Origin: Chromohalobacter marismortui
Lineage (GTDB): Bacteria > Pseudomonadota > Gammaproteobacteria > Pseudomonadales > Halomonadaceae
Assembly (NCBI RefSeq): GCF_004364315.1
Contig: NZ_SOBR01000002.1
Span: 248,001 to 312,000, forward strand
Reading direction: 5' to 3'
DNA: 64,000 nt
Made by a program: the position numbers and the translations under genes. Positions 55,848 to 64,000 of the stretch are shown here, piece by piece. A model generated the notes under the pieces. The model worked only from the letters and a program-made list of their open reading frames with translations, had not been told where the DNA came from and ran no database searches. The stretch's first letter is position 1. Each line of letters opens with the position of its first letter.

Positions 55848-56534
55848 TTAGCCGCGTTGCCACGCCACCTCATTGCGCAGATATACCGGCACCGCCGCGT
55901 CGGGCGTTGGTCGCTCGCCCGCTTGCCACGCCTGCACGGCCAACTGGACCATGTCCTCGGCAGCCGGTTGCGGTTCGCTCAGGCACTGGCCGAGCGCCGA
56001 CTGTACTTCAACGGACATGCGCTCGCGCAAGGTCCAGCCCGAGCCGATGCCGACCCAGTCGACATCGTGGGCGGCCACAGGGAGGCGCAGCCGCTCCGGT
56101 GCCAACACGGACTCCGTCATGAGCGGCTCTAGAACGCCGTCATGACAGCGGTAGGCAGCCGCGTATATCTCGTCCATGCGCGCATCCAGCGCCGCCGCCA
56201 CGTAACGCGCATGCAGACGTCGATGTGCGGCCAGCGCCAGGGCTTCCAGGGTGGAGACTCCGATCAGAGGACACTCGAGCGCGAAGGCCAACCCTTGCGC
56301 GGTACCGGCGGCGATCCGCAAGCCGGTGAACGAGCCCGGCCCACGGCCATAAGCCAGTGCATCCAGATCGGCAAGCCCTATGCCCGCCTCGGCCAATACG
56401 TCATCGACCATCGGCATCAACAGGTGGGTGTGTTGACGTGGAGCATCACGGTAACGGGAAACGACATGGCCATCGCGCCACAAGGCGCAAGAGCAGGCGC
56501 TAGTAGAGGCATCCAGGGCCAGCAGAGTGGGCAT
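55848..56534 (-). CDS. tsaB: tRNA t6A37 biosynthesis protein TsaB
   Basis: Non-catalytic partner of TsaD in making threonylcarbamoyl-adenosine at tRNA position 37. 228 residues of the ASKHA fold. N-terminal LLALDASTSACSCAL, PMVDDVLAEAGIGL, AYGRGPGSFTGLRIAAGTAQGLA in adjoining motifs (62-84). The usual short C-terminal region is present. tsaC, tsaD and tsaE are not in the window. Confidence 0.94.
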   Translation of the reverse strand: MPTLLALDASTSACSCALWRDGHVVSRYRDAPRQHTHLLMPMVDDVLAEAGIGLADLDALAYGRGPGSFTGLRIAAGTAQGLAFALECPLIGVSTLEALALAAHRRLHARYVAAALDARMDEIYAAAYRCHDGVLEPLMTESVLAPERLRLPVAAHDVDWVGIGSGWTLRERMSVEVQSALGQCLSEPQPAAEDMVQLAVQAWQAGERPTPDAAVPVYLRNEVAWQRG

Positions 56535-56675
56535 CGGCGATCATCGAGCAACGGGTGAGCCCGCACTATAAACGTGCCACCGGCCATTGGCAAAATGCCG
56601 GCGCATCACCCGCAGCGATGCTTGACGCAGGTCGTCATTGCGCGGCGCCGGAGACACCGCGCGGCGAGAGGAAAC

Positions 56676-57353
<678 letters not shown>

Positions 57354-57574
57354 TCATCACATGTTCGTTGTCGGCCATGCCATGCGCCATGAAGCGCATG
57401 CCATCGCTGTGAGAATGGCCCATGACGATACCTGCACGGCTCAACCGGCACAAGCACACTCACCGCACCTCGGCGGCACATGAACCACGATAATTCACTT
57501 ATTTTCAGTGACTTGCCTACCGCTTTGCACTTTCGTCGCGCACCTGGGAAGCGGTGCGCATTCAGCCCACAATG

Positions 57575-57602
57575 AAAAAAGCGGCCTCCGAAGAGGCCGC
57601 TT
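57575..57602 (-). terminator. rho-independent terminator of aceE-aceF
   Basis: An 8-bp GC stem (GCGGCCTC 57581-57588 with GAGGCCGC 57593-57600), extended by two A-T pairs. On the transcript it is closed by a stable C(UUCG)G tetraloop and followed by TTTTTT. It starts 25 bases after the aceF stop. One of the strongest terminators in the window. Confidence 0.93.
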
Positions 57603-57627
57603 CTATCACGTCATCCATGTGCCTGGA

Positions 57628-59691
57628 TCACATCAGCAGGCGACGAATATCGCTCAGCGCCTGGGCCAGGAAGGCCGTGAAGCGCGCCGCATCCGCACCG
57701 TTGACCGCGCGGTGGTCGTAGGACAACGACAGCGGCATCATCAGCCTTGGGGCGAACTCGGCGCCGTCCCACACCGGTTTCGTCTGCGCCTTGGAAACGC
57801 CGAGGATGGCGACTTCCGGCGCGTTGACGATAGGCGTGAAGGCCGTCCCGCCGATGGAGCCCAAGCTGGAGATGGTGAAGCAGCCACCGGTCATCTCTTC
57901 GCGCTTGAGCTTCTTCGACTGCGCCTTGCCGGCCAGCTCGACCGATTCCTTGGCCAGCTCGATCAGCGATTTCTGATCGGCGTTGCGGATCACCGGCACC
58001 ATCAGGCCGTCCGGCGTGTCCACGGCGATACCGATGTGCACGTAGTGCTTCTGCACCAGGGTCTCGCCGTCGCTCTTCAGGCTGACGTTGAACTGCGGGA
58101 ACTTCTGCAAGGCATAGGCACAGGCCTTGATCATGAACGGCAGCGGCGTGAGCTTGGCGTCCTGCTTGGCGGCCTCGTCCTTCATCGACTTGCGGAAGGC
58201 TTCGAGCTCGGTGATGTCCGCTTCGTCGAACTGGGTCACGTGCGGCACGTTGAGCCAGCTGCGATGCAGGTTGGCCGCGCCCGCCTTCATCAGGCGGCCC
58301 ATGGGCTTTTCCTCGACTTCGCCGAACTGGCTGAAGTCGATGTCCGGCACCGCCGGGATACCCGCACCGCCCGCTGGCGCGGCACTGCTTCCGGCACCAC
58401 TGGCGCGCTGCTGAAGGGCGTGCTTGACGTAGCCTTGCACGTCTTCCTTCAGCACGCGGTTCTTGGGCCCGGTGGGTGTGACCTGGGCCAGATCGACACC
58501 CAGTTCACGCGCCAGCATGCGCACCGCCGGCCCGGCATGAACGTGCGCCCCGGCGGTTTTTTCGTCACCGTGCTTATGCCGTGCCTCCGGACTCGGCTCG
58601 CCCGTGGGTCGCTTGGCAGACGGGGCCGACTTTTCAGCGCTCGCCTGTTGCTGACCAGCGTCGGCTTTATCGGCACCCGGTTTCTTGCCGCTATCGGCTT
58701 TCTTGGCCGGCTTCTTGCTACCGACCACTTCTACATAGCCGATCAAGTCGCCCTCGGAAACGCTGTCGCCTTCCTTGACCGAGACCTCGACCACCTTGCC
58801 CTTGTAGGGGCTGGGCACGTCCATGGACGCTTTGTCGGATTCCAGCGTGATCAGCGTGTCTTCCGCATCGATCTCGTCGCCTTCGCTGATCGCCAGCTCG
58901 ATGATCGGCACGTTCTCGCTGCCGCCGATATCCGGAACACGGAGTTCCTTGCGGCCACCCTCATCGGCGCCTTCTTCGGCATCCTCGTCGGCGTCTTGCC
59001 CCCCGGCGTCCGCGTCCGGCTCGGCACTGTCGGAACCGCCTTCCGCCGGTGCTTCGTCGGTATCGTCGTCTTCGTCGTCACCTTCGCCGGCGATCTCCAT
59101 GCTGCCGATCAGGTCACCCTCGGAGACGCTGTCGCCTTCCTTGACCGCCAGCGAGACGAGCTTGCCGCTGTAGGGGCTCGGCACGTCCATGGAGGCCTTG
59201 TCGGATTCCAGCGTGATCAGCGAGTCTTCCGCGCTGACCTCATCGCCTTCACTGACCGGCACCTCGATGATTTCGACGCCTTCGCTGCCACCGATGTCCG
59301 GCACCTTGATCTCGACGGTGCGCTTGCCGCCACCGGAAGACTTCTTCTTCGGCGCCGCCTTTTCGGGCTTGGCGTCGTCTTGATCTTCGTCGCGATCGTT
59401 TGATGCACTGCTTTCCTGCGACGGAGCATCATTAGCATCGTCGTCACCACCGCCTTCCGCTTCGAGCTCGAGAATATCGTCGCCCTCGGAGACGCTGTCG
59501 CCTTCCTTGACCAGCACCTTGACGACCTTGCCGCCCTTGGGTGCCGGGACATCCATGCTGGCCTTGTCGGACTCCAGCGTGATCATGGTGTCTTCGGCGG
59601 CAATGACATCCCCCTCGGACACCGCCACCTCGATGATCTCGACGCCTTCGCTACCGCCGATATCGGGAACTTTGATGATTTCGCTACTCAA
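57628..59691 (-). CDS. aceF: pyruvate dehydrogenase E2, dihydrolipoamide acetyltransferase
   Basis: Core of the pyruvate dehydrogenase complex; transfers acetyl groups from lipoyl arms to CoA. 687 residues with three lipoyl domains (lipoyl lysines 43, 165 and 287, each in SDKASMDV), a subunit-binding domain (about 385-425) and the catalytic domain with the histidine in SYDHRAVNGADAARF (near 658). Linkers between lipoyl domains are extremely acidic (e.g. 203-247) instead of Ala-Pro-rich. I assign a TTG start at 59691, seven bases after AAAGGAG; it gives the expected SSEIIKVPDIGG N-terminus, while the upstream ATG would not. It follows aceE by 154 bases; no lpd gene follows. Confidence 0.94.
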   Translation of the reverse strand: MSSEIIKVPDIGGSEGVEIIEVAVSEGDVIAAEDTMITLESDKASMDVPAPKGGKVVKVLVKEGDSVSEGDDILELEAEGGGDDDANDAPSQESSASNDRDEDQDDAKPEKAAPKKKSSGGGKRTVEIKVPDIGGSEGVEIIEVPVSEGDEVSAEDSLITLESDKASMDVPSPYSGKLVSLAVKEGDSVSEGDLIGSMEIAGEGDDEDDDTDEAPAEGGSDSAEPDADAGGQDADEDAEEGADEGGRKELRVPDIGGSENVPIIELAISEGDEIDAEDTLITLESDKASMDVPSPYKGKVVEVSVKEGDSVSEGDLIGYVEVVGSKKPAKKADSGKKPGADKADAGQQQASAEKSAPSAKRPTGEPSPEARHKHGDEKTAGAHVHAGPAVRMLARELGVDLAQVTPTGPKNRVLKEDVQGYVKHALQQRASGAGSSAAPAGGAGIPAVPDIDFSQFGEVEEKPMGRLMKAGAANLHRSWLNVPHVTQFDEADITELEAFRKSMKDEAAKQDAKLTPLPFMIKACAYALQKFPQFNVSLKSDGETLVQKHYVHIGIAVDTPDGLMVPVIRNADQKSLIELAKESVELAGKAQSKKLKREEMTGGCFTISSLGSIGGTAFTPIVNAPEVAILGVSKAQTKPVWDGAEFAPRLMMPLSLSYDHRAVNGADAARFTAFLAQALSDIRRLLM

Positions 59692-59845
59692 GGTCGCGCT
59701 CCTTTCCAATCTGGCAGTCCGGCCATGTTGTCGGGACATTGCGTCCAGGCAACCTGGCCGAACCAAGCAATCTGGCCATGACCGCCACCGTCTCCAAACG
59801 GTGGCGGCACCTTGATGGGACCCTCAGGCCCAAGACATCAGCGGC

Positions 59846-62536
59846 TCAAGACACCAGCGGGCTGGGCTTGGCCGGATCGATGCCGTATTTCTTCATGGCA
59901 TCGTTGACGACCTTGGCGTCGACCTCACCGCGGTTGGCCAGCGCACGCAACGCCTGGATGGTCACGTAGTAGCGATCGACTTCAAAGAAACGCCGCAACG
60001 CTTCACGCGTGTCGGAACGGCCGAAACCATCGGTTCCCAGTACATGGAAGTCACTCGGTACCCACGCACGAATCTGATCGGCGTAGAGCTTCATGTAATC
60101 GGTCGATGCGATGACCGGCCCCTCGACGCCCGAGAGTTGCTGTGACACCCACGGCTTCTCACGCTTTTCATCGTAGTCGAGGAACTGTAGCCGGTCGTAC
60201 TCGAGCGCTTCGCGACGTAGCTCGTTGAAACTGGTCACGCTCCACACGTCGGCGACCACGTCGTGCTCTTCCGCCAGCATCTCGGCGGCGGCCTCGACTT
60301 CGCGCAGAATCGTGCCGCTGCCCATGAGCTGGACGCGTGGCTGTTTCTTGCGACCGTCCTTCTTGCCTTCCTGCAGCAAGTACATGCCGCGAACGATGCC
60401 TTCCTCGCTGCCCTCCGGCATCTCCGGGTGCGGGTAGTTCTCGTTCATCACGGTCAGGTAGTAGAAGCAGTTTTCCTTGTCCTGGAACATCCGCTTCAGC
60501 CCGTCCTGCAGGATGACCGCCACCTCGTGGCCATAGCACGGGTCGTAGGCACGGCAGGTCGGCACGGTCGACATCAGGATATGGCTGTGACCGTCCTGGT
60601 GCTGCAGGCCTTCGCCGTTGATGGTGGTGCGCCCGGCGGTACCGCCGATCATGAAGCCACGTGCCTGCAGATCACCGGCGGCCCAGACCAGGTCGCCGAC
60701 ACGCTGATAGCCGAACATCGAGTAATAGACGTAGAACGGAATCAGCGGCAGATGGTGGTTGGCATACGCCGTTGCCGCCGCGATCCATGCGGAGATGGAA
60801 CCGGCTTCAGTAATGCCTTCCTCGAGGATCTGGCCTTTCTGATCCTCGCGGTAGTACATGATCTGGCCGGCATCCATGGGCTCGTACTTCTGCCCTTCGG
60901 CGGCATAGATGCCGAGCTGACGGAACATGCCTTCCATGCCGAAGGTACGCGCTTCGTCGGGAATGATCGGCACCACACGCGGGCCAAGCTGCTTGTTCTT
61001 GACCAATCCGTTCAATACGCGCACGAAGGACATGGTGCTGGACACTTCGCGGTCGCCGGAGCCCTTGAGCTGCGTAGCGAACATCTTGTCGTCGAGCCCG
61101 GGAATCTCGAGCGCGTCGAAGTCGTTCTTGCGCGCCGGCAAGAAGCCGCCGAGCTTCTCGCGCTGGAGATGCAGATACTTCATCTCCGGGCTGTCGTCGT
61201 CCGGCTTGTAGTACGGAATGTCCCCGCTGTCGATCTGCTTGTCGGAGATCGGAATGCCGAACCGGTCGCGGAACGCCTTGAGAGCGTCGGTATCCATCGA
61301 CTTGATCTGGTGGGCTTCCATGTCGGCTTCGCCGCTGCCGCCGCCCATGCCATAGCCCTTGACGGTGTGCGCCAGGATCACGGTGGGTCGGTTGCCCGCG
61401 TTGTTGACCGCTTCATGGTAGGCCGCATAGACCTTCTGCGGGTCGTGGCCACCCCGGTTGAGACGGAAGATCTGCTCGTCGGAGTAGTCCTTGACCATCG
61501 CCGCGGTTTCTTCGTACTTGCCGAAGAAGTGCTCGCGGGTATAGGCACCGCCCTGCGCCTTGTAATTCTGGTACTCGCCGTCGACCGCCTCGTCCATGCG
61601 TTTTTGCAGCATGCCGTTGGCGTCTTGCTCGAACAGCGGGTCCCACTGACCGCCCCACACGACCTTGATCACATTCCAGCCGGCACCGCGGAAGACACCT
61701 TCCAGCTCGTCGATGATGCGCGAATTGCCGCGTACCGGACCGTCGAGACGCTGCAGGTTGCAGTTGATGACGAAAATCAGATTGTCGAGCTTCTCCCGGC
61801 TCGCCAGGTGTAGCGCGCCGAGGGTTTCGGGCTCGTCGCACTCACCGTCCCCCAGGAATGCCCAGACCTTGCGATCCTGCATGTCCTCGAGCTCGCGCGA
61901 ATGCAGGTATTTCATCACGTGGGCCTGATAGATCGCCTGGATCGGCCCCAGTCCCATGGAAACCGTAGGGAACTGCCAATAATCCGGCATCAGGTACGGG
62001 TGCGGATAAGAAGGCAGCGCGTTGCCATCGACTTCCTGACGGAAGTTGTCCATCTGTTCTTCGCTCAGACGGCCCTCGAGGAAGGAACGCGCATAGATAC
62101 CTGGCGTGACGTGCCCCTGGATATACAGCAGGTCGCCCTTATGGTCGCCGTTATCCGCACGGAAGAAGTGGTTGAAGCCCACTTCGTACAAGGTGGCACT
62201 GGACTGATAACTGGCGATATGACCGCCCAGGCCCTTGTGCTTCTTGTTGGCGCGCAGCACCTGCACCATCGCATTCCAGCGGATGGCCGAGCGAATCTTG
62301 CGCTCGATGAACATGTCACCGGGCATCTTGGCTTCACGATGCATCGGGATCGTGTTGCGATGCGGCGTGGTCCCGGAAAAGGGAGGTGAAGAGCCATCGC
62401 GACGCAGACGATCCGCCAAGCGGCTCATGATATACCGAGCGCGCTCTTCGCCCTCATGCTCGATGACCGAGGCCAAGGAATCCAGCCATTCCGTGGTTTC
62501 GATCGGATCGAGATCGTTTCTTGCCTCCAGACTCAT
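59846..62536 (-). CDS. aceE: pyruvate dehydrogenase E1 component (homodimeric type)
   Basis: Thiamine-diphosphate-dependent decarboxylase of the pyruvate dehydrogenase complex. 896 residues, the homodimeric AceE length. ThDP motif GDGECDEPE (near 232-240) running to the conserved NCNLQRLDGPV (near 258-268). The HTVKGYGMG loop (near 392) and TAGRTTINGEGLQHQDGHS stretch are complete. The start at 62536 (MSLEARND) follows GGAGAGA. First gene of the operon. Confidence 0.97.
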   Translation of the reverse strand: MSLEARNDLDPIETTEWLDSLASVIEHEGEERARYIMSRLADRLRRDGSSPPFSGTTPHRNTIPMHREAKMPGDMFIERKIRSAIRWNAMVQVLRANKKHKGLGGHIASYQSSATLYEVGFNHFFRADNGDHKGDLLYIQGHVTPGIYARSFLEGRLSEEQMDNFRQEVDGNALPSYPHPYLMPDYWQFPTVSMGLGPIQAIYQAHVMKYLHSRELEDMQDRKVWAFLGDGECDEPETLGALHLASREKLDNLIFVINCNLQRLDGPVRGNSRIIDELEGVFRGAGWNVIKVVWGGQWDPLFEQDANGMLQKRMDEAVDGEYQNYKAQGGAYTREHFFGKYEETAAMVKDYSDEQIFRLNRGGHDPQKVYAAYHEAVNNAGNRPTVILAHTVKGYGMGGGSGEADMEAHQIKSMDTDALKAFRDRFGIPISDKQIDSGDIPYYKPDDDSPEMKYLHLQREKLGGFLPARKNDFDALEIPGLDDKMFATQLKGSGDREVSSTMSFVRVLNGLVKNKQLGPRVVPIIPDEARTFGMEGMFRQLGIYAAEGQKYEPMDAGQIMYYREDQKGQILEEGITEAGSISAWIAAATAYANHHLPLIPFYVYYSMFGYQRVGDLVWAAGDLQARGFMIGGTAGRTTINGEGLQHQDGHSHILMSTVPTCRAYDPCYGHEVAVILQDGLKRMFQDKENCFYYLTVMNENYPHPEMPEGSEEGIVRGMYLLQEGKKDGRKKQPRVQLMGSGTILREVEAAAEMLAEEHDVVADVWSVTSFNELRREALEYDRLQFLDYDEKREKPWVSQQLSGVEGPVIASTDYMKLYADQIRAWVPSDFHVLGTDGFGRSDTREALRRFFEVDRYYVTIQALRALANRGEVDAKVVNDAMKKYGIDPAKPSPLVS

Positions 62537-62658
62537 AGACGTCTCTCCGAATGAAGATTGTATGTCGGTCATGGCCCGTCTACGCATCGCGATGGGGCCT
62601 GTGGCGCTCTTCAGTGCGGGCGCGACCTTCTTTGGGTCGTGTCTCCGGGGAAAACTTT

Positions 62659-62675
62659 CTGTAATTTCCTTACAG
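62659..62675. promoter_or_regulatory. inverted repeat in the aceE leader
   Basis: CTGTAA-TTTCC-TTACAG, a perfect 6-bp inverted repeat with a 5-base centre. It lies 123 bases before the aceE start and about 25-40 bases downstream of the predicted transcription start. Suits an operator; it does not match the E. coli PdhR site (TGGT-N3-ACCA). Confidence 0.45.
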
Positions 62676-62707
62676 CGGGGCGTGCAAGACGCACGAATTC
62701 AGCCACG

Positions 62708-62736
62708 AAGATACCGCAAACGTTGTCTGCTGCCAA
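62708..62736 (-). promoter_or_regulatory. candidate aceE promoter
   Basis: On the minus strand TTGGCA (62736-62731), 17 bases, TATCTT (62713-62708). Good spacing and moderate hexamers. It implies a leader of about 165 bases. Confidence 0.45.
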
Positions 62737-62851
62737 TTCGATAGGTCGCAAGCGGCCTGCAAAATGCTTATGGCCCATGCCGCCATGACCAGGATCAGGG
62801 GTATAGGACAAAGGTTGACATGATGTAGTGAATTTACACGCACGACGCGCG

Positions 62852-63424
62852 TCATGACGTTGCGTATGGCAGGGCATCCAGGCAGCGACGAAAATAGGCC
62901 CAATCGAAGGCCGGCCCCGGATCGGTCTTGCGCAGCGGCGCGACATGCGCGTGACTGGTCACGCGTTCGAGACTCAAGGCCGGATAGTGCTCACGCAACG
63001 CCATAAACACACGTGCCAAGCACCGATACTGTGCGTCGCGGTAGGCATGAACCTCATCGCCTTCCAGCTCGATGCCGATACTGAAGTCATTGAGCTCACG
63101 GCGCTCGCGCTGACCATCCCACCAGCGCGAGCGGCCTGCGTGCCAGGCACGCTTGTCGAACCCCACGAACTGCACGATGTCACCGTCGCGACGAATCAGC
63201 ACGTGGGCCGAGACCCGCAGAGAGTGAAGCGTAGCAAAGTAGGGATGCGCGGCCGGATCGAGACAGTTGGTGAACAACCGTTCGATGGCATCGCCGCCGA
63301 AACGTCCCGGGGGCAGACTGATGGAGTGCAGCACCAGTGCCGACACTTCGCCTTCGGGGCGTCTATTGTGATTGGGCGATTCGAGGTGTCGCGCTGACGC
63401 CAGCCAATGATTGTCGACCCGCAT
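62852..63424 (-). CDS. ampD: 1,6-anhydro-N-acetylmuramyl-L-alanine amidase AmpD
   Basis: Cytoplasmic zinc amidase that recycles cell-wall muropeptides and thereby influences beta-lactamase induction. 190 residues. Zinc ligands His33 (VLHSIS), a histidine in the TSHAHVAP segment and the Asp in RKTDPGP; the catalytic Glu is in SIGIELEG. All key residues are intact. Its upstream leader carries a 14-bp tandem repeat. Divergent from nadC. Confidence 0.96.
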   Translation of the reverse strand: MRVDNHWLASARHLESPNHNRRPEGEVSALVLHSISLPPGRFGGDAIERLFTNCLDPAAHPYFATLHSLRVSAHVLIRRDGDIVQFVGFDKRAWHAGRSRWWDGQRERRELNDFSIGIELEGDEVHAYRDAQYRCLARVFMALREHYPALSLERVTSHAHVAPLRKTDPGPAFDWAYFRRCLDALPYATS

Positions 63425-63446
63425 GACGACTCCTGTCTCTTTGGGA

Positions 63447-63480
63447 CGTACTTGTCGGGGCGTACTTGTCGGGGCGTACG
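63447..63480. repeat. 14-bp tandem repeat before ampD
   Basis: CGTACTTGTCGGGG occurs twice in direct tandem (63447-63460, 63461-63474), followed by CGTACG, the start of a third unit. The array begins 23 bases upstream of the ampD ATG and lies in its probable leader. Confidence 0.8.
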
Positions 63481-63512
63481 CTTCGCAACGCGTTCGGATA
63501 ACGAGCCCACCC

Positions 63513-63542
63513 CTGACCGACGCCCCATGAACCGGATATAAT
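63513..63542 (+). promoter_or_regulatory. candidate nadC promoter
   Basis: CTGACC (63513-63518), 18 bases, perfect TATAAT (63537-63542). The start would fall about 30 bases before the nadC ATG. Confidence 0.55.
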
Positions 63543-63578
63543 CCCCCTATTGTCGCACATCAAAGAAAGGCGCCCGAC

Positions 63579-64000
63579 ATGCAATATCGCGAAGCCCTCG
63601 CGGAGGAGATCCGCACCAGTGCTGCCCGTCTGCTGGCAGAGGATGTCGGCCCCGGCGACATCACCGCACAGTTGATCCCTGCCAAGCAGTGGGCCTGGGC
63701 ACGCGTCGTGGCACGTGAAGACGCAGTGCTGTGCGGGGTGGCGTGGGTCGATGAGCTTTATCGGCGCCTCGATCCGAGCGTCAAGCTCACCTGGCACGCC
63801 GCCGATGGCGATGCCCTCGCGCCGGATCAGGTCTTCCTCGAACTGGAAGGCCCCGCCCGCAGCCTGATGACCGGCGAACGCGCGGCCCTCAACCTGCTGC
63901 AGACACTCTCGGGAACGGCGACGCGCACGCGTCATTACATCGCGCAGGTGGCAGACACCGGCGTGGCATTGCTGGATACGCGCAAGACCCTGCCCGGACT
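63579..64000 (+). CDS. nadC: nicotinate-nucleotide pyrophosphorylase (quinolinate PRTase), 5' part
   Basis: Converts quinolinate and PRPP to nicotinate mononucleotide in NAD synthesis. Only the first 140 residues are in the window; the gene continues past 64000. N-terminal ALAEEIRTSAARLLAEDVGPGDIT in consecutive motifs (6-29), then ALNLLQTLSGTATRTRHYI (about 106-124) and LLDTRKTLPG, which holds the substrate-binding Arg and Lys. The start at 63579 follows AAAGG. The nadC/ampD pair is conserved in gammaproteobacteria. Confidence 0.96.
   Translation, partial: MQYREALAEEIRTSAARLLAEDVGPGDITAQLIPAKQWAWARVVAREDAVLCGVAWVDELYRRLDPSVKLTWHAADGDALAPDQVFLELEGPARSLMTGERAALNLLQTLSGTATRTRHYIAQVADTGVALLDTRKTLPG

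Larger units (their letters stand above)
62537..62851. other. 315-base leader and promoter region of aceE
   Basis: No gene seen. It holds the candidate promoter at 62708-62736 and the CTGTAA/TTACAG inverted repeat at 62659-62675. The part nearer ampD (62740-62851) shows nothing I can name; no T-run terminator for ampD is obvious. Confidence 0.4.

Noticed and set aside
57508-59403. Long open frame (631 codons) on the plus strand opposite aceF
   Set aside because: It is a shadow of aceF caused by GC-rich codon use and the repeated lipoyl and acidic linker sequences; its product has no recognisable domain and the minus-strand gene is certain.
60263-61813. 516-codon open frame opposite aceE
   Set aside because: Antisense shadow of a well-conserved gene; no ribosome binding site or family motif.
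62659-62675. LexA box before aceE
   Set aside because: CTGT and ACAG are separated by 9 bases rather than the 8 of the gammaproteobacterial site, and aceE is not an SOS gene.

Overview
The window is ordinary core chromosome of a moderately halophilic gammaproteobacterium, most likely a member of the Halomonadaceae (Halomonas/Chromohalobacter type). The reasons are the high GC content, the six-gene group-2 Mrp Na+/H+ antiporter operon with fused A and B subunits, the classic gammaproteobacterial gene orders (rnr-rlmB, rpsF-rpsR-rplI-dnaB, aceE-aceF, ampD/nadC divergent) and acidic inter-domain linkers. I see no prophage, insertion sequence, integron or CRISPR array.

Layout. 191-6016: mrpACDEFG. 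6076-8744: ferrochelatase and, divergently, an iron-sulfur (6-4)-type photolyase, with a LitR-like operator candidate between them. 8878-11551: a small DUF6482 protein, an EAL-CBS-GGDEF protein and a small hypothetical. 11614-18605: a minus-strand information-processing block (rnr, rlmB, rpsF, rpsR, a DUF2232 membrane protein, rplI, dnaB). 18808-19125: three tRNA-Leu(CAG). 19510-21698: esterase, secreted or membrane-anchored nuclease, stand-alone RAM-domain protein. 21826-26698: prkA-yeaH-spoVR stress operon. 26920-31232: threonine aldolase, 2,4-dienoyl-CoA reductase, alpha/beta hydrolase. 31326-31903: five-gene tRNA-Asp/tRNA-Val operon. 31969-34406: hydrolase, FNR/ANR regulator, TtcA.

34495-49066 is the most coherent functional region. 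It looks like a complete acetate-assimilation module: a DnaQ-like exonuclease and a cNMP/CBS/DUF294 protein, divergent from DUF4212 + ActP-type symporter, an unknown membrane protein, an SSF-domain hybrid histidine kinase of the CrbS/MxtR type, a LuxR-family response regulator of the CrbR/ErdR type, and acs. A manganese uptake pair (mntH-mntR) with a conspicuous palindrome at its start sits inside this module.

49207-57332 holds SprT, UPF0149, phospholipase D/cardiolipin synthase, plsB, rsmJ-uppP, tsaB and adk. 57628-62536 is the pyruvate dehydrogenase operon aceE-aceF, with a strong terminator and a TTG start on aceF. 62852-64000 holds ampD and the 5' part of nadC, which runs off the window.

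I did not find a clearly new multi-gene system. The best leads are regulatory: the LitR-like site before the photolyase, the mntH palindrome, paired inverted repeats before the DUF6482 gene and in the ltaE-prkA gap, the inverted repeat in the aceE leader, and the tandem repeat before ampD. The physical clustering of the whole acetate switch is also notable. All family calls come from reading motifs and gene order; no database search was run.
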